A program made the translations under genes and the position numbers. Shown here one piece after another: positions 45,783-55,070 of a stretch of 64,000 nucleotides of DNA. The DNA is from Rhodocyclus tenuis (GTDB lineage: Bacteria; Pseudomonadota; Gammaproteobacteria; Burkholderiales; Rhodocyclaceae), in contig NZ_JACIGE010000017.1 of the NCBI RefSeq assembly GCF_014197755.1, positions 1 through 64,000 of the forward strand, written 5' to 3'. The notes beneath the pieces are model-generated. The model was not told where the DNA came from. It saw only the letters and a list, made by a program, of their open reading frames with translations, and searched no databases. Within the stretch, counting starts at the first letter, position 1; every line of letters begins with the position of its first letter.

Positions 45783-46706
45783 TCAAAAAGCGTCGGCGAC
45801 GCGCCAGTAGCGCGGGAAGCGCGGCAGGCCGGCGGGCGTCAATTCCGTGTAGCGGTAGCTCAGACGCGTGCCGGGCGGCGGCGGATTCTGCCGCAGCGCG
45901 TCCGACAACCCGCTGCCGAGACGGAAGCGGCGGCCATCGTCGGTCTGCATCAGCAAGGCGCCAACGCTGCCGTGCAAACGGCCCTTGCCCGGCAGATGCG
46001 CGAGCACCGTCGCCTCGGCGTCGTGCCAGGGTTTGAGCTTGAGCAGTGCATCGTTGCGCCCGGTCAGGTAGGGCGCGTCGGCGCGATGCAACATCAGGCC
46101 CTCGCCACCGGCGGCGACGGTCGCCGCAAGCTGCTGCGCCAGTTCGCCACAGTCGGCCACGCGAAACTGCGCGACTGCCTCGAGCCAGGGAACGCCCGCC
46201 GCCGCGACCAGCTGGCGCAGGCGCTGCCAGCGTTCGCTGAACGTCAGCGCCGCTTCGTCGGCCGTTGCTGGCGGCAACTCGAACACATGCAGCTGCAGGC
46301 GGCGCCATTCGGATTCAAGCGGCTGCTCACGGCGGACGATTGCCGACAGCGCATCGAACTGGCCGCGGCCGAGCCACAATTCGCCGTCGAGCGGATGCGG
46401 CGGCAGCGCGGCGGTGAACCAAGCCGGTGCGGCAATCGCCCGGCCACTGCGGAAGCGCAGCGTCGTGCCGTCCCAGAAAGCGCGCACGCCGTCGAGCTTT
46501 TCGCTCACCCAGTAGGCCGACGGATCAACCGAGTCGCGATAGTTCGCGGCAAGCAGCAAGGGCGGCGGATTGACTGACGCGGCGATCGGCGCCGCCGCCC
46601 CCGCCACAGGCGGCGCATCGGCGCTCAGCGCCAGCAAGGCCGGTGGCCAGAACAGGCCGGAGGCAAGCACGACGACGGAAACGGTTTCGCGCAAAGGAGC
46701 TGACAT
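45783..46706 (-). CDS. exported ATP-dependent DNA ligase (LigE type)
   Basis: 307 aa from ATG 46706, chosen because GGAGGG lies six bases upstream. A signal-peptide-like N-terminus (ETVSVVVLASGLFWPPALLA) indicates export. The minimal ligase core has motif I SEKLDGVRAFWDG with the AMP-accepting Lys, IV EGLMLHR and V LLKLKPW, followed by an OB fold with no extra domains. LigE enzymes are periplasmic and have been linked to extracellular DNA and competence. It is solitary, convergent with the rluA-like gene. Confidence 0.9.
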   Translation of the reverse strand: MSAPLRETVSVVVLASGLFWPPALLALSADAPPVAGAAAPIAASVNPPPLLLAANYRDSVDPSAYWVSEKLDGVRAFWDGTTLRFRSGRAIAAPAWFTAALPPHPLDGELWLGRGQFDALSAIVRREQPLESEWRRLQLHVFELPPATADEAALTFSERWQRLRQLVAAAGVPWLEAVAQFRVADCGELAQQLAATVAAGGEGLMLHRADAPYLTGRNDALLKLKPWHDAEATVLAHLPGKGRLHGSVGALLMQTDDGRRFRLGSGLSDALRQNPPPPGTRLSYRYTELTPAGLPRFPRYWRVADAF

Positions 46707-46929
46707 TTTTTCCCTCCGGCTCGTGGGTACGGGAAGCAGCCATCGCGACAGGCGCACCAACATGCCGTAATCATACCCCGCGACAAACGATGCTTGCAGC
46801 ACCGCATCGTCCACCAGCGCGATCCGCAATTCGCGCTCGCCGGGCAAAATGTCCGTTCGCGGCCGGTGTTAGCATGGCGGCCGCGCCGCCAACACCGCCC
46901 TGCCCCCGGAACCCATTACCGAATCATCC

Positions 46930-47577
46930 ATGCGTACGCATTTCTCCCGCTCGCCGCGTAGCGTCCCGCTCGAAAACCGCGACTATCCCGAATGGCGGCG
47001 CGGTCGCGAGCGCTACGGCATCTGGATGATCGACGCCGACACGCCGCCGCTGCGCGAACGCATCGCGCTGGCACGCGCCGAACTTGGCGACCTGCTCACC
47101 GAACACCAGCGCAGCCCGCACATCACGCTCTTCGTCTGCGGCTTCCTCGTCGCCAAAGCGGTGCGCATCGACCCGTTCGACGACGATTTCGACGACGCCA
47201 TGCGCGCGCGCCAGCGGCAGGCGCTGGCGGCAGCCCGGCCAGCCGCCTTCACTCTCGAGATCGGCGGCATCAACAGTTTCGATTCGGCGGTATTTTTCGA
47301 AGTTCATGGCGCCAGCCAGGCGCTGCGCAACGTCCGCCGCGCGCTCAGCCGCGGGCAGGCCGAGATCTGTCCGGGCCGCTATACGCCACACCTGACCGTT
47401 GGTCTGTATCGCGATGCCTTCGCCAAAAGCGAGCTGCGCCGCCGCCTGGCCGTACTGGCGACGCTGCCGCCGATCCGCCTCGAGGTGCGCGAAATCGTCT
47501 TTGCCGGCTACAGCGCCTGCTCGCTCGACGGACCACTGGCAATCATCGAAAGGCTGCCGCTGGCGCCAGCGCGCTGA
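46930..47577 (+). CDS. 2H phosphoesterase/2'-5' RNA ligase family protein
   Basis: 215 aa with the paired HxTx motifs that define the family: HITLFVCG near residue 64 and HLTVGLY near residue 153. The two catalytic His-Thr pairs are intact. Family members act on 2',3'-cyclic phosphates or 2'-5' linkages of RNA; the substrate here is unknown. It overlaps no other gene and converges with the BtuF-like gene. Confidence 0.85.
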   Translation: MRTHFSRSPRSVPLENRDYPEWRRGRERYGIWMIDADTPPLRERIALARAELGDLLTEHQRSPHITLFVCGFLVAKAVRIDPFDDDFDDAMRARQRQALAAARPAAFTLEIGGINSFDSAVFFEVHGASQALRNVRRALSRGQAEICPGRYTPHLTVGLYRDAFAKSELRRRLAVLATLPPIRLEVREIVFAGYSACSLDGPLAIIERLPLAPAR

Positions 47578-47618
47578 GCGGCGCGTGACGCCTTCGCCTG
47601 GCAGGATCGGCAGCGCAA

Positions 47619-48557
47619 TCAGGGCCAGGCGGCAGCGAGTGGCATCTGCCGCGGCGGCGGCGCAATCGGCCCGCTGGCGGCAGCGCGCAGACAGCGCGCC
47701 AGAATCTCGGCCGCTTCGCCAAGACGCGGACCGGGTCGCGCCAGCACGTCGGCCTCGTCATCCTGCAACCAGCAGATACGCTGCTCGCGTACGGCGCGGA
47801 TCTGCCCCCAGCCCGCCCGCTTCGGCAGACTGAGTGCGTCACGACGAGCAACCATGATCACCTGCGGATCGGCACGCGGCACGTATTCCGGCGAGAGGCG
47901 AGGAAACAGGCCGAGGCGCGCCGGAACTACATTGCGCGCACCGAGCCGCGCCAGCGATTCGCCGATGAACGAAGCCTCGCTCGCCGCGTAGAGCGAACTC
48001 TCGAACTCGTAGTAGAAGCTCAGACCACGCGCTGCCGCCGGCACGCTCTGCGCCGCCCGCGCGATGCGCGCATCGATCTCGCGCCAGGCTGCGTCGGGAT
48101 CGCGCAGGCCGAGCAGGCGCCCGAGAATGCCGAGCGCACGCTGCACATCGCGCTGATTGCGCTGCTCCAGCAAGAGCACTTTCAGCCCGCGCGCCTGCAG
48201 CCTTTCGGCGACGCGCGGCACATAGCCGATCAGCACCAGATCGGGCTTGAGCGCGACGATGGCGTCGATATCCGGACTGATGATTTCGCCGACCTTCGGC
48301 GTGCGCAGCAGCGCGGACGGATAGTTGGAATAGCGGTCGGTGGCGACGATGCGCGCGCAGGCGCCCAGCACGCACAGCGACTCACTGAGCGCCGGCACCA
48401 GACTGACGATGCGCTGCGGTGGCGCCGGCAGGCTGACGCTGACGCCGCGATCGTCCTTCAGGGTGATCTGTGCCATCGCCGCGGCCGACAGCAACAAGCC
48501 TGGCCAGACCAGGAATAGTGCCACCAGCACAGGCCACGGCAAGAGCGTCTTGCGCAC
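47619..48557 (-). CDS. BtuF-like cobalamin/metal-chelate ABC transporter binding protein
   Basis: Class III periplasmic binding protein (Peripla_BP_2). It carries QRIVSLVPALSESLCVLG near the start and AIVALKPDLVLIGY, both typical of BtuF. About 312 aa if begun at GTG 48557, which puts a signal peptide (LLPWPVLVALFLVWPGLLLS) at the N-terminus. A longer frame begins at 48770 or 48674, but a terminator-like hairpin (48603-48631) would then lie inside the gene, so the short form is preferred; the start is uncertain. Cobalamin is favoured because the neighbouring genes are cobalamin-related. Transporter subunits are not in the window. Confidence 0.8.
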   Translation of the reverse strand: MRKTLLPWPVLVALFLVWPGLLLSAAAMAQITLKDDRGVSVSLPAPPQRIVSLVPALSESLCVLGACARIVATDRYSNYPSALLRTPKVGEIISPDIDAIVALKPDLVLIGYVPRVAERLQARGLKVLLLEQRNQRDVQRALGILGRLLGLRDPDAAWREIDARIARAAQSVPAAARGLSFYYEFESSLYAASEASFIGESLARLGARNVVPARLGLFPRLSPEYVPRADPQVIMVARRDALSLPKRAGWGQIRAVREQRICWLQDDEADVLARPGPRLGEAAEILARCLRAAASGPIAPPPRQMPLAAAWP

Positions 48558-48602
48558 GCTGATCGCTGCGGAACTTGTCGATTCGAGCTGCAGGAGAGGC
48601 TC

Positions 48603-48631
48603 CGGAAAAAGCCGCGGCAAAAATCCGCGGG
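48603..48631 (-). promoter_or_regulatory. attenuator-like hairpin in leader of BtuF-like gene
   Basis: On the minus strand CCGCGG-ATTTTTG-CCGCGG is followed by CTTTTT, upstream of the presumed start. It could be the expression platform of a leader regulator. A cobalamin riboswitch was looked for upstream but its conserved boxes could not be confirmed. Confidence 0.4.
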
Positions 48632-48881
48632 AAACGCCGGCGCTCGTCACACCGACGTTCTTGTAGGCCGGCATCATAGCGCGCGGCCGCGACCCGATGC
48701 AGGAACTTTTGCACATAGCATGCGCGGTGACGCCGCCGCAGCCGCGCTGCAGGCGGGATGGGAACGCCACGCCGCCTTGACCGGCCGGAGAGCAAACGGT
48801 TTAATGAAGCTGCCCTTCCGGCCCCCGGCAGCGCATCGCCGTCACGCCACAACTTCCCGACCGCAGCCCCGTGGAGCCCGC

Positions 48882-49235
48882 ATGGAACCCAAAGACGCCA
48901 CCCTCAACGAAGCCTACAAAGGGTTCACCAACACGGCCTGCCCGTTCTATCCCTGTCATCCCGGCGTCAAGCGCGAATTCAACTGCCTGTTCTGCTACTG
49001 CCCGCTGATCGCCTACGAATGTCCGGGTCCGTACAAGGTGTTTACCAGCCGGAACGGCGTCGTGCGCAAGGACTGCACCGACTGCACGCTGCCGCACGAC
49101 GGCTACCGGCAATCGTGGAATTTCATCCAGAAATGGGTCGCCTACCCCGTAGTCTGGTCGGGCAAGGAACAGACGCGGCCGCCGGCACCGCGCCCGGAAG
49201 CCGCCGAACCGGACCCGGCACCCGGGGCTGCATGA
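48882..49235 (+). CDS. cysteine-rich small domain protein
   Basis: 117 aa. The Cys pattern TACPFYPCHPG, CLFCYCPL, YECPG and KDCTDCTLPH defines the small cysteine-rich domain often encoded in cobalamin biosynthesis loci; it probably binds an iron-sulfur cluster or zinc. The stop overlaps the next gene (ATGA), so it is co-translated with the flavoprotein. The ATG at 48882 follows a GTGGAG sequence. Function unproven. Confidence 0.88.
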   Translation: MEPKDATLNEAYKGFTNTACPFYPCHPGVKREFNCLFCYCPLIAYECPGPYKVFTSRNGVVRKDCTDCTLPHDGYRQSWNFIQKWVAYPVVWSGKEQTRPPAPRPEAAEPDPAPGAA

Positions 49236-50815
49236 AGCGAAACACGCCCGCTGCGACGGGCTGCGAAGCTTCTCCGGCAATCGACGCAGCGCCCGCCGCC
49301 GGGGCAGCAAACGACCGCGCCAGAGTGGCACTTGAGCACGTCGACGTGCTCGTCGTCGGCGGCGGCATCGCCGCTTTGTGTGCTGCGATCGAGGCCGCCG
49401 AAGCCGGCGCGCGCGTGCAGCTGCTCGAAGCCGCGCCGCGCGCCCTGCGTGGTGGCAACAGCCGGCATTCGCGCAACCTGCGCCTGGCCAACGCACATGA
49501 AACCCCCTGGCAGCGCGACAGTTACGCGGTAAAGGACTTTGGCGAAGAGCTAGGCAGAGTCACGGCGCATGGCGCTGTCGGCGGCGGCGGCGAAACTGGC
49601 CGGGAAGCCGGCAGTGGAACGGACAACAGCACCGGCAGCGCCGCTCTGGCCGCGACGCTGGTCGCCGGATCGACCGGACTCGACGGCTGGCTGATGGCGC
49701 ACGGCGTCGCGCTGCAGCCGACCGCCGGCGGCCTGCTGCCGTTCTCGCGCAAGACCGTGTTCTTCCTCGGCGGCGGCAAGGCGATGGTCAACGCGCTTTA
49801 CGCCGCAGCCGAAGCGGCCGGCGTCGCCATCGCCTACGACAGCCGCGTCGCCACGCTGACGCTTGACACTGCCGGTGCCGGTGCCGGTGCCGGTGCCGGT
49901 GCCGGTGCCAGTGACATCGTCGCCGAAACGCCCGCCGGCGAGCGCCATTTCGCCGCTGGCGCCGTCGTCCTCGCCAGCGGCGGCTACCCGGCCAACCGCG
50001 ACTGGCTCGGCGAACGCTGGGGCGACGCCGCCGCGCGTTTCGCCAACCGCGGCACGCCCTACCAGCGCGGCGAACTGCTGCGCGCGCTGCTCGACGCTGA
50101 CGCACAGCCGGCCGGCACTGCCGGCGACTGCCACCTCGTCGCCGTCGATGCGCGCGCGCCGCAGGACGACGCCGGCATCGTCAGCCGCGTCGACGGCATG
50201 CCGCTGGGCATCGTTGTCGGCGCCGACGGCCGACGCTTCCACGACGAAGGCGAAGACATCGGCCCGATCCGCTTCTCGCACTGGGGCCAGCGGCTGGCGC
50301 ACCTCCCCGGCCAGCGCGCCTGGCTCGTCCTCGACGCCGACGGCGTCGCCGCGCTGCCGCCGCTGCTCTACCCGCCGCTCAGCGCGCCAACGCTGCCCGC
50401 GCTCGCCGCGCTGGCAGGAATCGACGACGACGCGCTCGTCGCCACGCTCGCCGACTACAACGCAGCGGTCGCGGCGGCGCTGGACGCCGGCGAATCCTGC
50501 GCCCAGCCACCCGGACAGCCGGCGCGCCACGTGCACGCCAGCCCACCGACGCGTCCGCTGCTGCGCGCGCCCTTCGCCGCGATTCCGATGCAGCCGGGCG
50601 TCAGCTTTACCTGCTTCGGCGTCGCCACCGACGCGCAGGCGCGCGTGCGTCGCGCCGGCGGTGGCGTCTGGCCGCGCCTGTTCGCCGCCGGCATGATCAT
50701 GGCGCCGGCGGTGCTCGGCAGCGCCTACCTCTCGGGCGCGGCGCTGACCATTGGCGCCGTCTTCGGCCGTATCGCCGGGCGCGAGGCGGCGCTGATCGCG
50801 CGCGAGGCGCGATGA
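49232..50815 (+). CDS. FAD-dependent dehydrogenase, TcuA/CobZ-like
   Basis: 527 aa. An N-terminal FAD-binding VLVVGGGIAALCAAIEAAEAG and C-terminal LFAAGMIMAPAVLGSAYLSG match the tricarballylate dehydrogenase TcuA, a branch of fumarate-reductase-type flavoproteins. A run of Ala-Gly dipeptides (about residues 214-226) is encoded by a hexanucleotide repeat. The CobZ protein of Rhodobacter is a TcuA-TcuB-like fusion that replaces the oxygen-dependent precorrin step in cobalamin synthesis. The cysteine-rich gene upstream and the BtuF-like gene favour that role over tricarballylate metabolism. It overlaps its neighbours by four bases on both sides. Confidence 0.82.
   Translation: MKRNTPAATGCEASPAIDAAPAAGAANDRARVALEHVDVLVVGGGIAALCAAIEAAEAGARVQLLEAAPRALRGGNSRHSRNLRLANAHETPWQRDSYAVKDFGEELGRVTAHGAVGGGGETGREAGSGTDNSTGSAALAATLVAGSTGLDGWLMAHGVALQPTAGGLLPFSRKTVFFLGGGKAMVNALYAAAEAAGVAIAYDSRVATLTLDTAGAGAGAGAGAGASDIVAETPAGERHFAAGAVVLASGGYPANRDWLGERWGDAAARFANRGTPYQRGELLRALLDADAQPAGTAGDCHLVAVDARAPQDDAGIVSRVDGMPLGIVVGADGRRFHDEGEDIGPIRFSHWGQRLAHLPGQRAWLVLDADGVAALPPLLYPPLSAPTLPALAALAGIDDDALVATLADYNAAVAAALDAGESCAQPPGQPARHVHASPPTRPLLRAPFAAIPMQPGVSFTCFGVATDAQARVRRAGGGVWPRLFAAGMIMAPAVLGSAYLSGAALTIGAVFGRIAGREAALIAREAR
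49871..49906 (+). repeat. hexanucleotide tandem repeat (GCCGGT)6
   Basis: Six perfect copies of GCCGGT encoding Ala-Gly dipeptides inside the TcuA/CobZ-like gene. Slippage would alter length in frame. Confidence 0.9.
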
Positions 50816-51969
50816 AGCGCGAATCTTCGCTGCCGACACCGCTGCCGCCGAGAGAGCAGACGCTGGCCGCGCTGATCGACGAAGCGCGGCGCACGCTGGC
50901 GCTGTGCAACGTCTGCGGCTACTGCACCGGCTACTGCGACGTCTTTGCCGCTGCCGAGCGGCGCCCGGCGCTCACCGCCGGCGAACTCGCGCATCTGGCG
51001 CACCTGTGCCACAACTGCCGCTCGTGCTATTACGCCTGCCAATACGCGCCGCCGCACGCCTTCGCCATCAACGTGCCGGCGACGCTGGCGCGGCTGCGCG
51101 CCGCCGACTACCGGGCGCGCGCCTGGCCGGCGGCACCGTCGGTGGCGGCTCTCAGCGCGCTGGTGCTCGCCTGCCTGCTCGGCGTGCCGCTGCTGGTGCT
51201 GCTGAGCGTGCCGGCCGACACCCTGTTCGCCGTCCATCGCGGCCCCGGCGCCTTCTACGCCGTCGTCCCCTGGCCGCAGATGAGCGGTGTGGCGGCGCTC
51301 GCCTTTGGCGGCGCGGCGCTGCTGATCGGCATCGGCGCACTGCGTTTCTGGCGACAGAGCGCCGGCAGCGCGCCGCCGGCGACCAACACAACGGCGGCGA
51401 CGCTGGCGGCGCTACCGCGCGCCCTCGCCGACATCGCCACGCTGCGCAATCTCGACGGCGGCGGCACCGGCTGCCACGAACGCGAGGACGCATCGGCGCG
51501 CGGTCGCCGCCACGCGCACCACGCGCTGTTCTACGGCTTCCTGCTCTGCCTGGCCTCGACCGCCAGCGGCGCCTTCCAGCACCATTTCCTCGGCCAGCCG
51601 GCGCCCTACCCGGTGCTCAGCGCGCCGGTTATTCTCGGCAGTCTCGGCGGCGTCGCCATGCTCGCCGGCATCGCCGGGCTCGTTCGCCGCAAGCGCAGCG
51701 CCGACCCGGCGCCAACCGCCAGCGAAACCGAACCCGCTAACCGCCTGCTGCTCGCCACGCTCGCCGCCACCGCCGCCAGCGGTCTGGCGCTGCTCGCGCT
51801 GCGCGACACGCCGGCCATGGGCATGAGCCTGGCGCTGCACTTGGGCAGCGTGCTCGGGCTGGCGCTGTCGATGCCCTACGGCAAGTTCGTGCACGGCGCT
51901 TACCGCGGGCTGGCGCTGCTGCGGCAGGCGCGCGAAGACCGGCAGCTCACGGCGCGCAGACGTCGCTGA
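50812..51969 (+). CDS. TcuB/CobZ-like iron-sulfur membrane protein
   Basis: 385 aa starting at ATG 50812, overlapping the stop of the flavoprotein. Two Cys clusters near the N-terminus (CNVCGYCTGYCD and CHNCRSCYYACQY) are typical 4Fe-4S ligands; about six hydrophobic helices follow with conserved His (HHALFYGFLLC, FQHHFLG) for haem. This is the TcuB type of electron-transfer partner, which would reoxidise the flavoprotein with membrane quinones. Together the pair is the split form of CobZ. It converges with cbbR. Confidence 0.85.
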   Translation: MKRESSLPTPLPPREQTLAALIDEARRTLALCNVCGYCTGYCDVFAAAERRPALTAGELAHLAHLCHNCRSCYYACQYAPPHAFAINVPATLARLRAADYRARAWPAAPSVAALSALVLACLLGVPLLVLLSVPADTLFAVHRGPGAFYAVVPWPQMSGVAALAFGGAALLIGIGALRFWRQSAGSAPPATNTTAATLAALPRALADIATLRNLDGGGTGCHEREDASARGRRHAHHALFYGFLLCLASTASGAFQHHFLGQPAPYPVLSAPVILGSLGGVAMLAGIAGLVRRKRSADPAPTASETEPANRLLLATLAATAASGLALLALRDTPAMGMSLALHLGSVLGLALSMPYGKFVHGAYRGLALLRQAREDRQLTARRRR

Positions 51970-52138
51970 ATTGCCGGCCACTTGCTGAGCTCGCGGCGAC
52001 CACGCGACCGCCATCCCCAGGCAACCCGCAGAAAAATCGCCGCCACCGCCAACGGCTGATCGGTCGACGCCGGCCTGCCTTGGCGCGTGACAGGAACCGG
52101 CAAGGCGCCGACCGCACCGGCACCCGCACGACGCCGCT

Positions 52139-53050
52139 TCACTCCGGAAAATCGAGAGCCGTGTCTCGCTGACTGGCGAGCAGGTGATCGATGAAAGCCG
52201 CAGCCACCGCCGACAGATGTTTGCCCGCCGGATAGGCGACGTACCACTGGCTCTGCAGTGGAAAACCCGCCACGTCGAGCGGCTGGATCAGACCGGCTTC
52301 GCCTTCGAGCGCCAGCGTGTGCCGCGACAGCACGGAAAGGCCCAGGCCGCCGGCGATCGCCTGCTTGATCGCCTCGTTGCTGCCGAGCTCCATGCGCACC
52401 TTCAGCGTGCAGCCCTGCGCCGCGAAGAAGCGCTCGGCGGCGCGGCGCGTGCCGGAGCCGCGTTCGCGCAGGATGAACGGCTCCTCGGCGATGCGCGCGG
52501 GCGGAATCGCCTTCTGCCCGACGAGCGGATGGTCGTGGCGGGCGAGGACGACCAGCGGATTGTCGGCAATCGGCGTGGCGACGACGTCCAGCTCGCCCGG
52601 CGGCTTGCCGAGGATGACCAGATCGTCCTCGTTGGCAGCCAGACGCGCGAGCAGCTTCTCGCGGTTGGTGACGGTGAGCTCGGCCTCGATCCCCGGATGG
52701 CGCGCGCAGAACTCGCCGAGCAGGCGCGGAATGAGGTACTTGGCGGTGGTCACCATCGCAATGCGCAGGCGACCGCGCTTGAGCCCCTGCAGATCGGCGA
52801 GGCGCATTTCCAGCCGCTCCAGCGCGTCAAGCGTTTCGCGACTGGTCGCCAGCACTTCCTCGCCGGCGGCGGTGAGATGCAGCTTCCGGCCGATGCGTTC
52901 GAGCAGCGGCAAACCAACGCTCTCCTCGAGCTGGCGCACCTGCGCGAACACCGCCGGTTGCGTCAGGTGCAGCGCTTCCGCCGCGCGCGTGTAACTCAGG
53001 TGGCGGGCGACGGCGGCAAAGATCTGCATCTGGCGGAGGCTGAAGCGCAT
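52139..53050 (-). CDS. cbbR: LysR-type regulator of the Calvin cycle operon
   Basis: 303 aa. N-terminal helix-turn-helix ([40 protein letters not shown]) and a C-terminal LysR effector-binding domain. It is divergent from cbbL with 130 bp between, the usual arrangement for CbbR. CbbR activates cbb transcription in response to metabolites. A dyad in the intergenic region (53099-53112) is a candidate binding site. Confidence 0.93.
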   Translation of the reverse strand: MRFSLRQMQIFAAVARHLSYTRAAEALHLTQPAVFAQVRQLEESVGLPLLERIGRKLHLTAAGEEVLATSRETLDALERLEMRLADLQGLKRGRLRIAMVTTAKYLIPRLLGEFCARHPGIEAELTVTNREKLLARLAANEDDLVILGKPPGELDVVATPIADNPLVVLARHDHPLVGQKAIPPARIAEEPFILRERGSGTRRAAERFFAAQGCTLKVRMELGSNEAIKQAIAGGLGLSVLSRHTLALEGEAGLIQPLDVAGFPLQSQWYVAYPAGKHLSAVAAAFIDHLLASQRDTALDFPE

Positions 53051-53068
53051 CGTTCAAGAATACACAAA

Positions 53069-53112
53069 ACTCTATTCTCAGTCTAAAAACTATCGAGTTC
53101 TGTTTATTCAGA
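53069..53112. promoter_or_regulatory. candidate CbbR binding sites between cbbR and cbbL
   Basis: Two short dyads, ACTCTATTCTCAGT (53069-53082) and TCTGTTTATTCAGA (53099-53112), about two helical turns or more apart. This is the AT-rich dyad type recognised by LysR regulators. The stretch is markedly AT-rich against the flanking genes. Confidence 0.5.
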
Positions 53113-53180
53113 GACATCGGCATAGTGCATCCACCCCGAACGTATCGGGTCCGACCGACGAGCACACTGAGGAGAGAGGC

Positions 53181-54602
53181 ATGGCCGCAAAGAAATACGA
53201 CGCCGGCGTCAAGGAGTACCGAACGATGTACTGGCAGCCGGATTATCCGGTGAAGGATTCCGATTTTCTCGCCGTCTTCAAGGTCGTTCCGCAGGCCGGC
53301 GTGTCGCGCGAGGAAGCCGCCGCCGCGGTCGCCGCCGAGTCGTCGACCGCCACGTGGACGACGGTGTGGACCGACCTGCTGACCGACCTCGAGTACTACA
53401 AGGGCCGCGCCTACGCGATCGAGGACGTGCCGGGCAACGACGAGGCCTTCTACGCCTTCATCGCCTACCCGATGGACCTGTTCGAGGAAAGCTCGGTGGT
53501 CAACGTGTTCACCTCGCTGTGCGGCAACGTCTTCGGCTTCAAGGCGGTGCGCTCGCTGCGTCTGGAGGACGTGCGCTTCCCGCTGTGGTTCGTCACCACC
53601 TGCCCCGGCCCGCCGCACGGCATCCAGGTCGAGCGCGACAAGATGGACAAGTACGGCCGGCCGCTGCTCGGCTGCACGATCAAGCCCAAGCTCGGCCTGT
53701 CGGCGAAGAACTACGGCCGCGCCGTCTATGAATGCCTGCGCGGCGGCCTCGATTTCACCAAGGACGACGAGAACGTGAACTCGCAGCCGTTCATGCGCTG
53801 GCGCGACCGCTTCTCCTTCGTGCAGGAAGCAATCGACAAGGCCGAGCAGGAAACCGGCGAGCGCAAGGGGCACTACCTCAACGTCACCGCCGGCACCTTC
53901 GAGGAAATGATGGAGCGTGCGGCCTACGCCAAGGAACTCGGCTCGCCGATCATCATGAACGACTTCCTCACCACCGGCTGGGCGGCGCACCAGAGCCTGT
54001 CCAAGTGGTGCCGCAAGAACGGCATGCTGCTGCACGTGCACCGCGCGCTGCACGGCGTGATCGACCGCAACCCCAACCACGGCATCAACTTCCGCGTGCT
54101 GGCCAAGCTGCTGCGTCTGATGGGCGGCGACCACCTGCACTCGGGCACCGTCGTCGGCAAGCTCGAAGGCGACCGCGCGGCGACGCTCGGCTGGGTCGAC
54201 CTGATGCGCGAACGCCACATCAAGGCCGACCGCGCACGCGGCATCTTCTTCGACCAGGACTGGGGACCGATGCCCGGCGTCTTTCCGGTCGCCTCCGGTG
54301 GCATCCACGTCTGGCACATGCCGGCGCTGGTCGCCATTTTTGGCAACGACTCGGTACTGCAGTTCGGTGGCGGCACCATCGGCCACCCCTGGGGCAACGC
54401 CGCCGGCGCCTGCGCCAACCGCGTCGCGCTCGAAGCCTGCGTGCAGGCGCGCAACGAAGGTCGCGCGATCGAGAAGGAAGCCAAGGACATCCTCACCGAA
54501 GCCGCCCGCTCCAGCCCCGAACTCAAGGTGGCGATGGAAACCTGGAAGGAGATCAAGTTCGAGTTCGACGTGGTGGACAAGCTCGACGTCCAGCACCGCT
54601 GA
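53181..54602 (+). CDS. cbbL: RuBisCO large subunit, form IA
   Basis: 473 aa. The active-site residues are visible: [11 protein letters not shown] (catalytic Lys), the carbamylated-Lys segment [21 protein letters not shown] and loop 6 [11 protein letters not shown]. The sequence resembles the proteobacterial green-type form IA. AGGAGAGAG precedes the ATG. It catalyses CO2 fixation on ribulose-1,5-bisphosphate. Followed by cbbS and cbbQ/cbbO, with no carboxysome shell genes in the window, which fits the cytosolic IAq subtype rather than the carboxysomal IAc. Confidence 0.97.
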   Translation: MAAKKYDAGVKEYRTMYWQPDYPVKDSDFLAVFKVVPQAGVSREEAAAAVAAESSTATWTTVWTDLLTDLEYYKGRAYAIEDVPGNDEAFYAFIAYPMDLFEESSVVNVFTSLCGNVFGFKAVRSLRLEDVRFPLWFVTTCPGPPHGIQVERDKMDKYGRPLLGCTIKPKLGLSAKNYGRAVYECLRGGLDFTKDDENVNSQPFMRWRDRFSFVQEAIDKAEQETGERKGHYLNVTAGTFEEMMERAAYAKELGSPIIMNDFLTTGWAAHQSLSKWCRKNGMLLHVHRALHGVIDRNPNHGINFRVLAKLLRLMGGDHLHSGTVVGKLEGDRAATLGWVDLMRERHIKADRARGIFFDQDWGPMPGVFPVASGGIHVWHMPALVAIFGNDSVLQFGGGTIGHPWGNAAGACANRVALEACVQARNEGRAIEKEAKDILTEAARSSPELKVAMETWKEIKFEFDVVDKLDVQHR

Positions 54603-54640
54603 ACCGGCCGACCTCCCCTAATTGACTGAAAGGACAGCAC

Positions 54641-54997
54641 ATGAGCAACGTACAGGACTACGCCTCCCGCCTGAGCGATCCGGGCAGCCGCAAGATGGGC
54701 ACCTTTTCCTACCTGCCGCCGATGGACGCCGCACAGATCCGCAAGCAGATCGAGTGGATCGTCAGCAACGGCTGGAACCCGGCGATCGAGCACGTCGAGC
54801 CACAGCACGCCATGGACAGCTACTGGTACATGTGGAAGCTGCCGATGTTCGGCGAGACCGACATCGACCTGATCCTCGCCGAACTCGACGCCTGCCACCG
54901 CGCCAACCCGGACAACCACGTGCGCCTGATCGGCTACGACAACTTCAAGCAGAGCCAGGGCGCCAGCATGGTGATCCATCGCGGCCGGGCGGTCTGA
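54641..54997 (+). CDS. cbbS: RuBisCO small subunit
   Basis: 118 aa with [33 protein letters not shown], shown here only in outline: the family N-terminal strand, a central [12 protein letters not shown] and the C-terminal [21 protein letters not shown] precedes the ATG 38 bp after cbbL. It caps the L8 core to form the L8S8 holoenzyme. Confidence 0.96.
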   Translation: MSNVQDYASRLSDPGSRKMGTFSYLPPMDAAQIRKQIEWIVSNGWNPAIEHVEPQHAMDSYWYMWKLPMFGETDIDLILAELDACHRANPDNHVRLIGYDNFKQSQGASMVIHRGRAV

Positions 54998-55015
54998 TCC
55001 CGGCCCGCCTCAGCT

Positions 55016-55050
55016 CCCCCGCCGCGCCGCCCCTGCTGCGCGGCGGGGGC
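55016..55050 (+). promoter_or_regulatory. GC-rich hairpin between cbbS and cbbQ
   Basis: CCCCCGCCGCGC pairs with GCGCGGCGGGGG around a short loop. No T run follows, so it is more likely an RNA processing or stability element separating cbbLS from cbbQO expression than a terminator. Confidence 0.5.
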
Positions 55051-55070
55051 TTCCCCGACAGGAGCGTGCA

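Noticed and set aside
48640-48880. Cobalamin riboswitch upstream of the BtuF-like gene
   Set aside because: Conserved boxes (GCCACTG-like B12 box and CCCGCNACTGT) were not found on either strand by eye.
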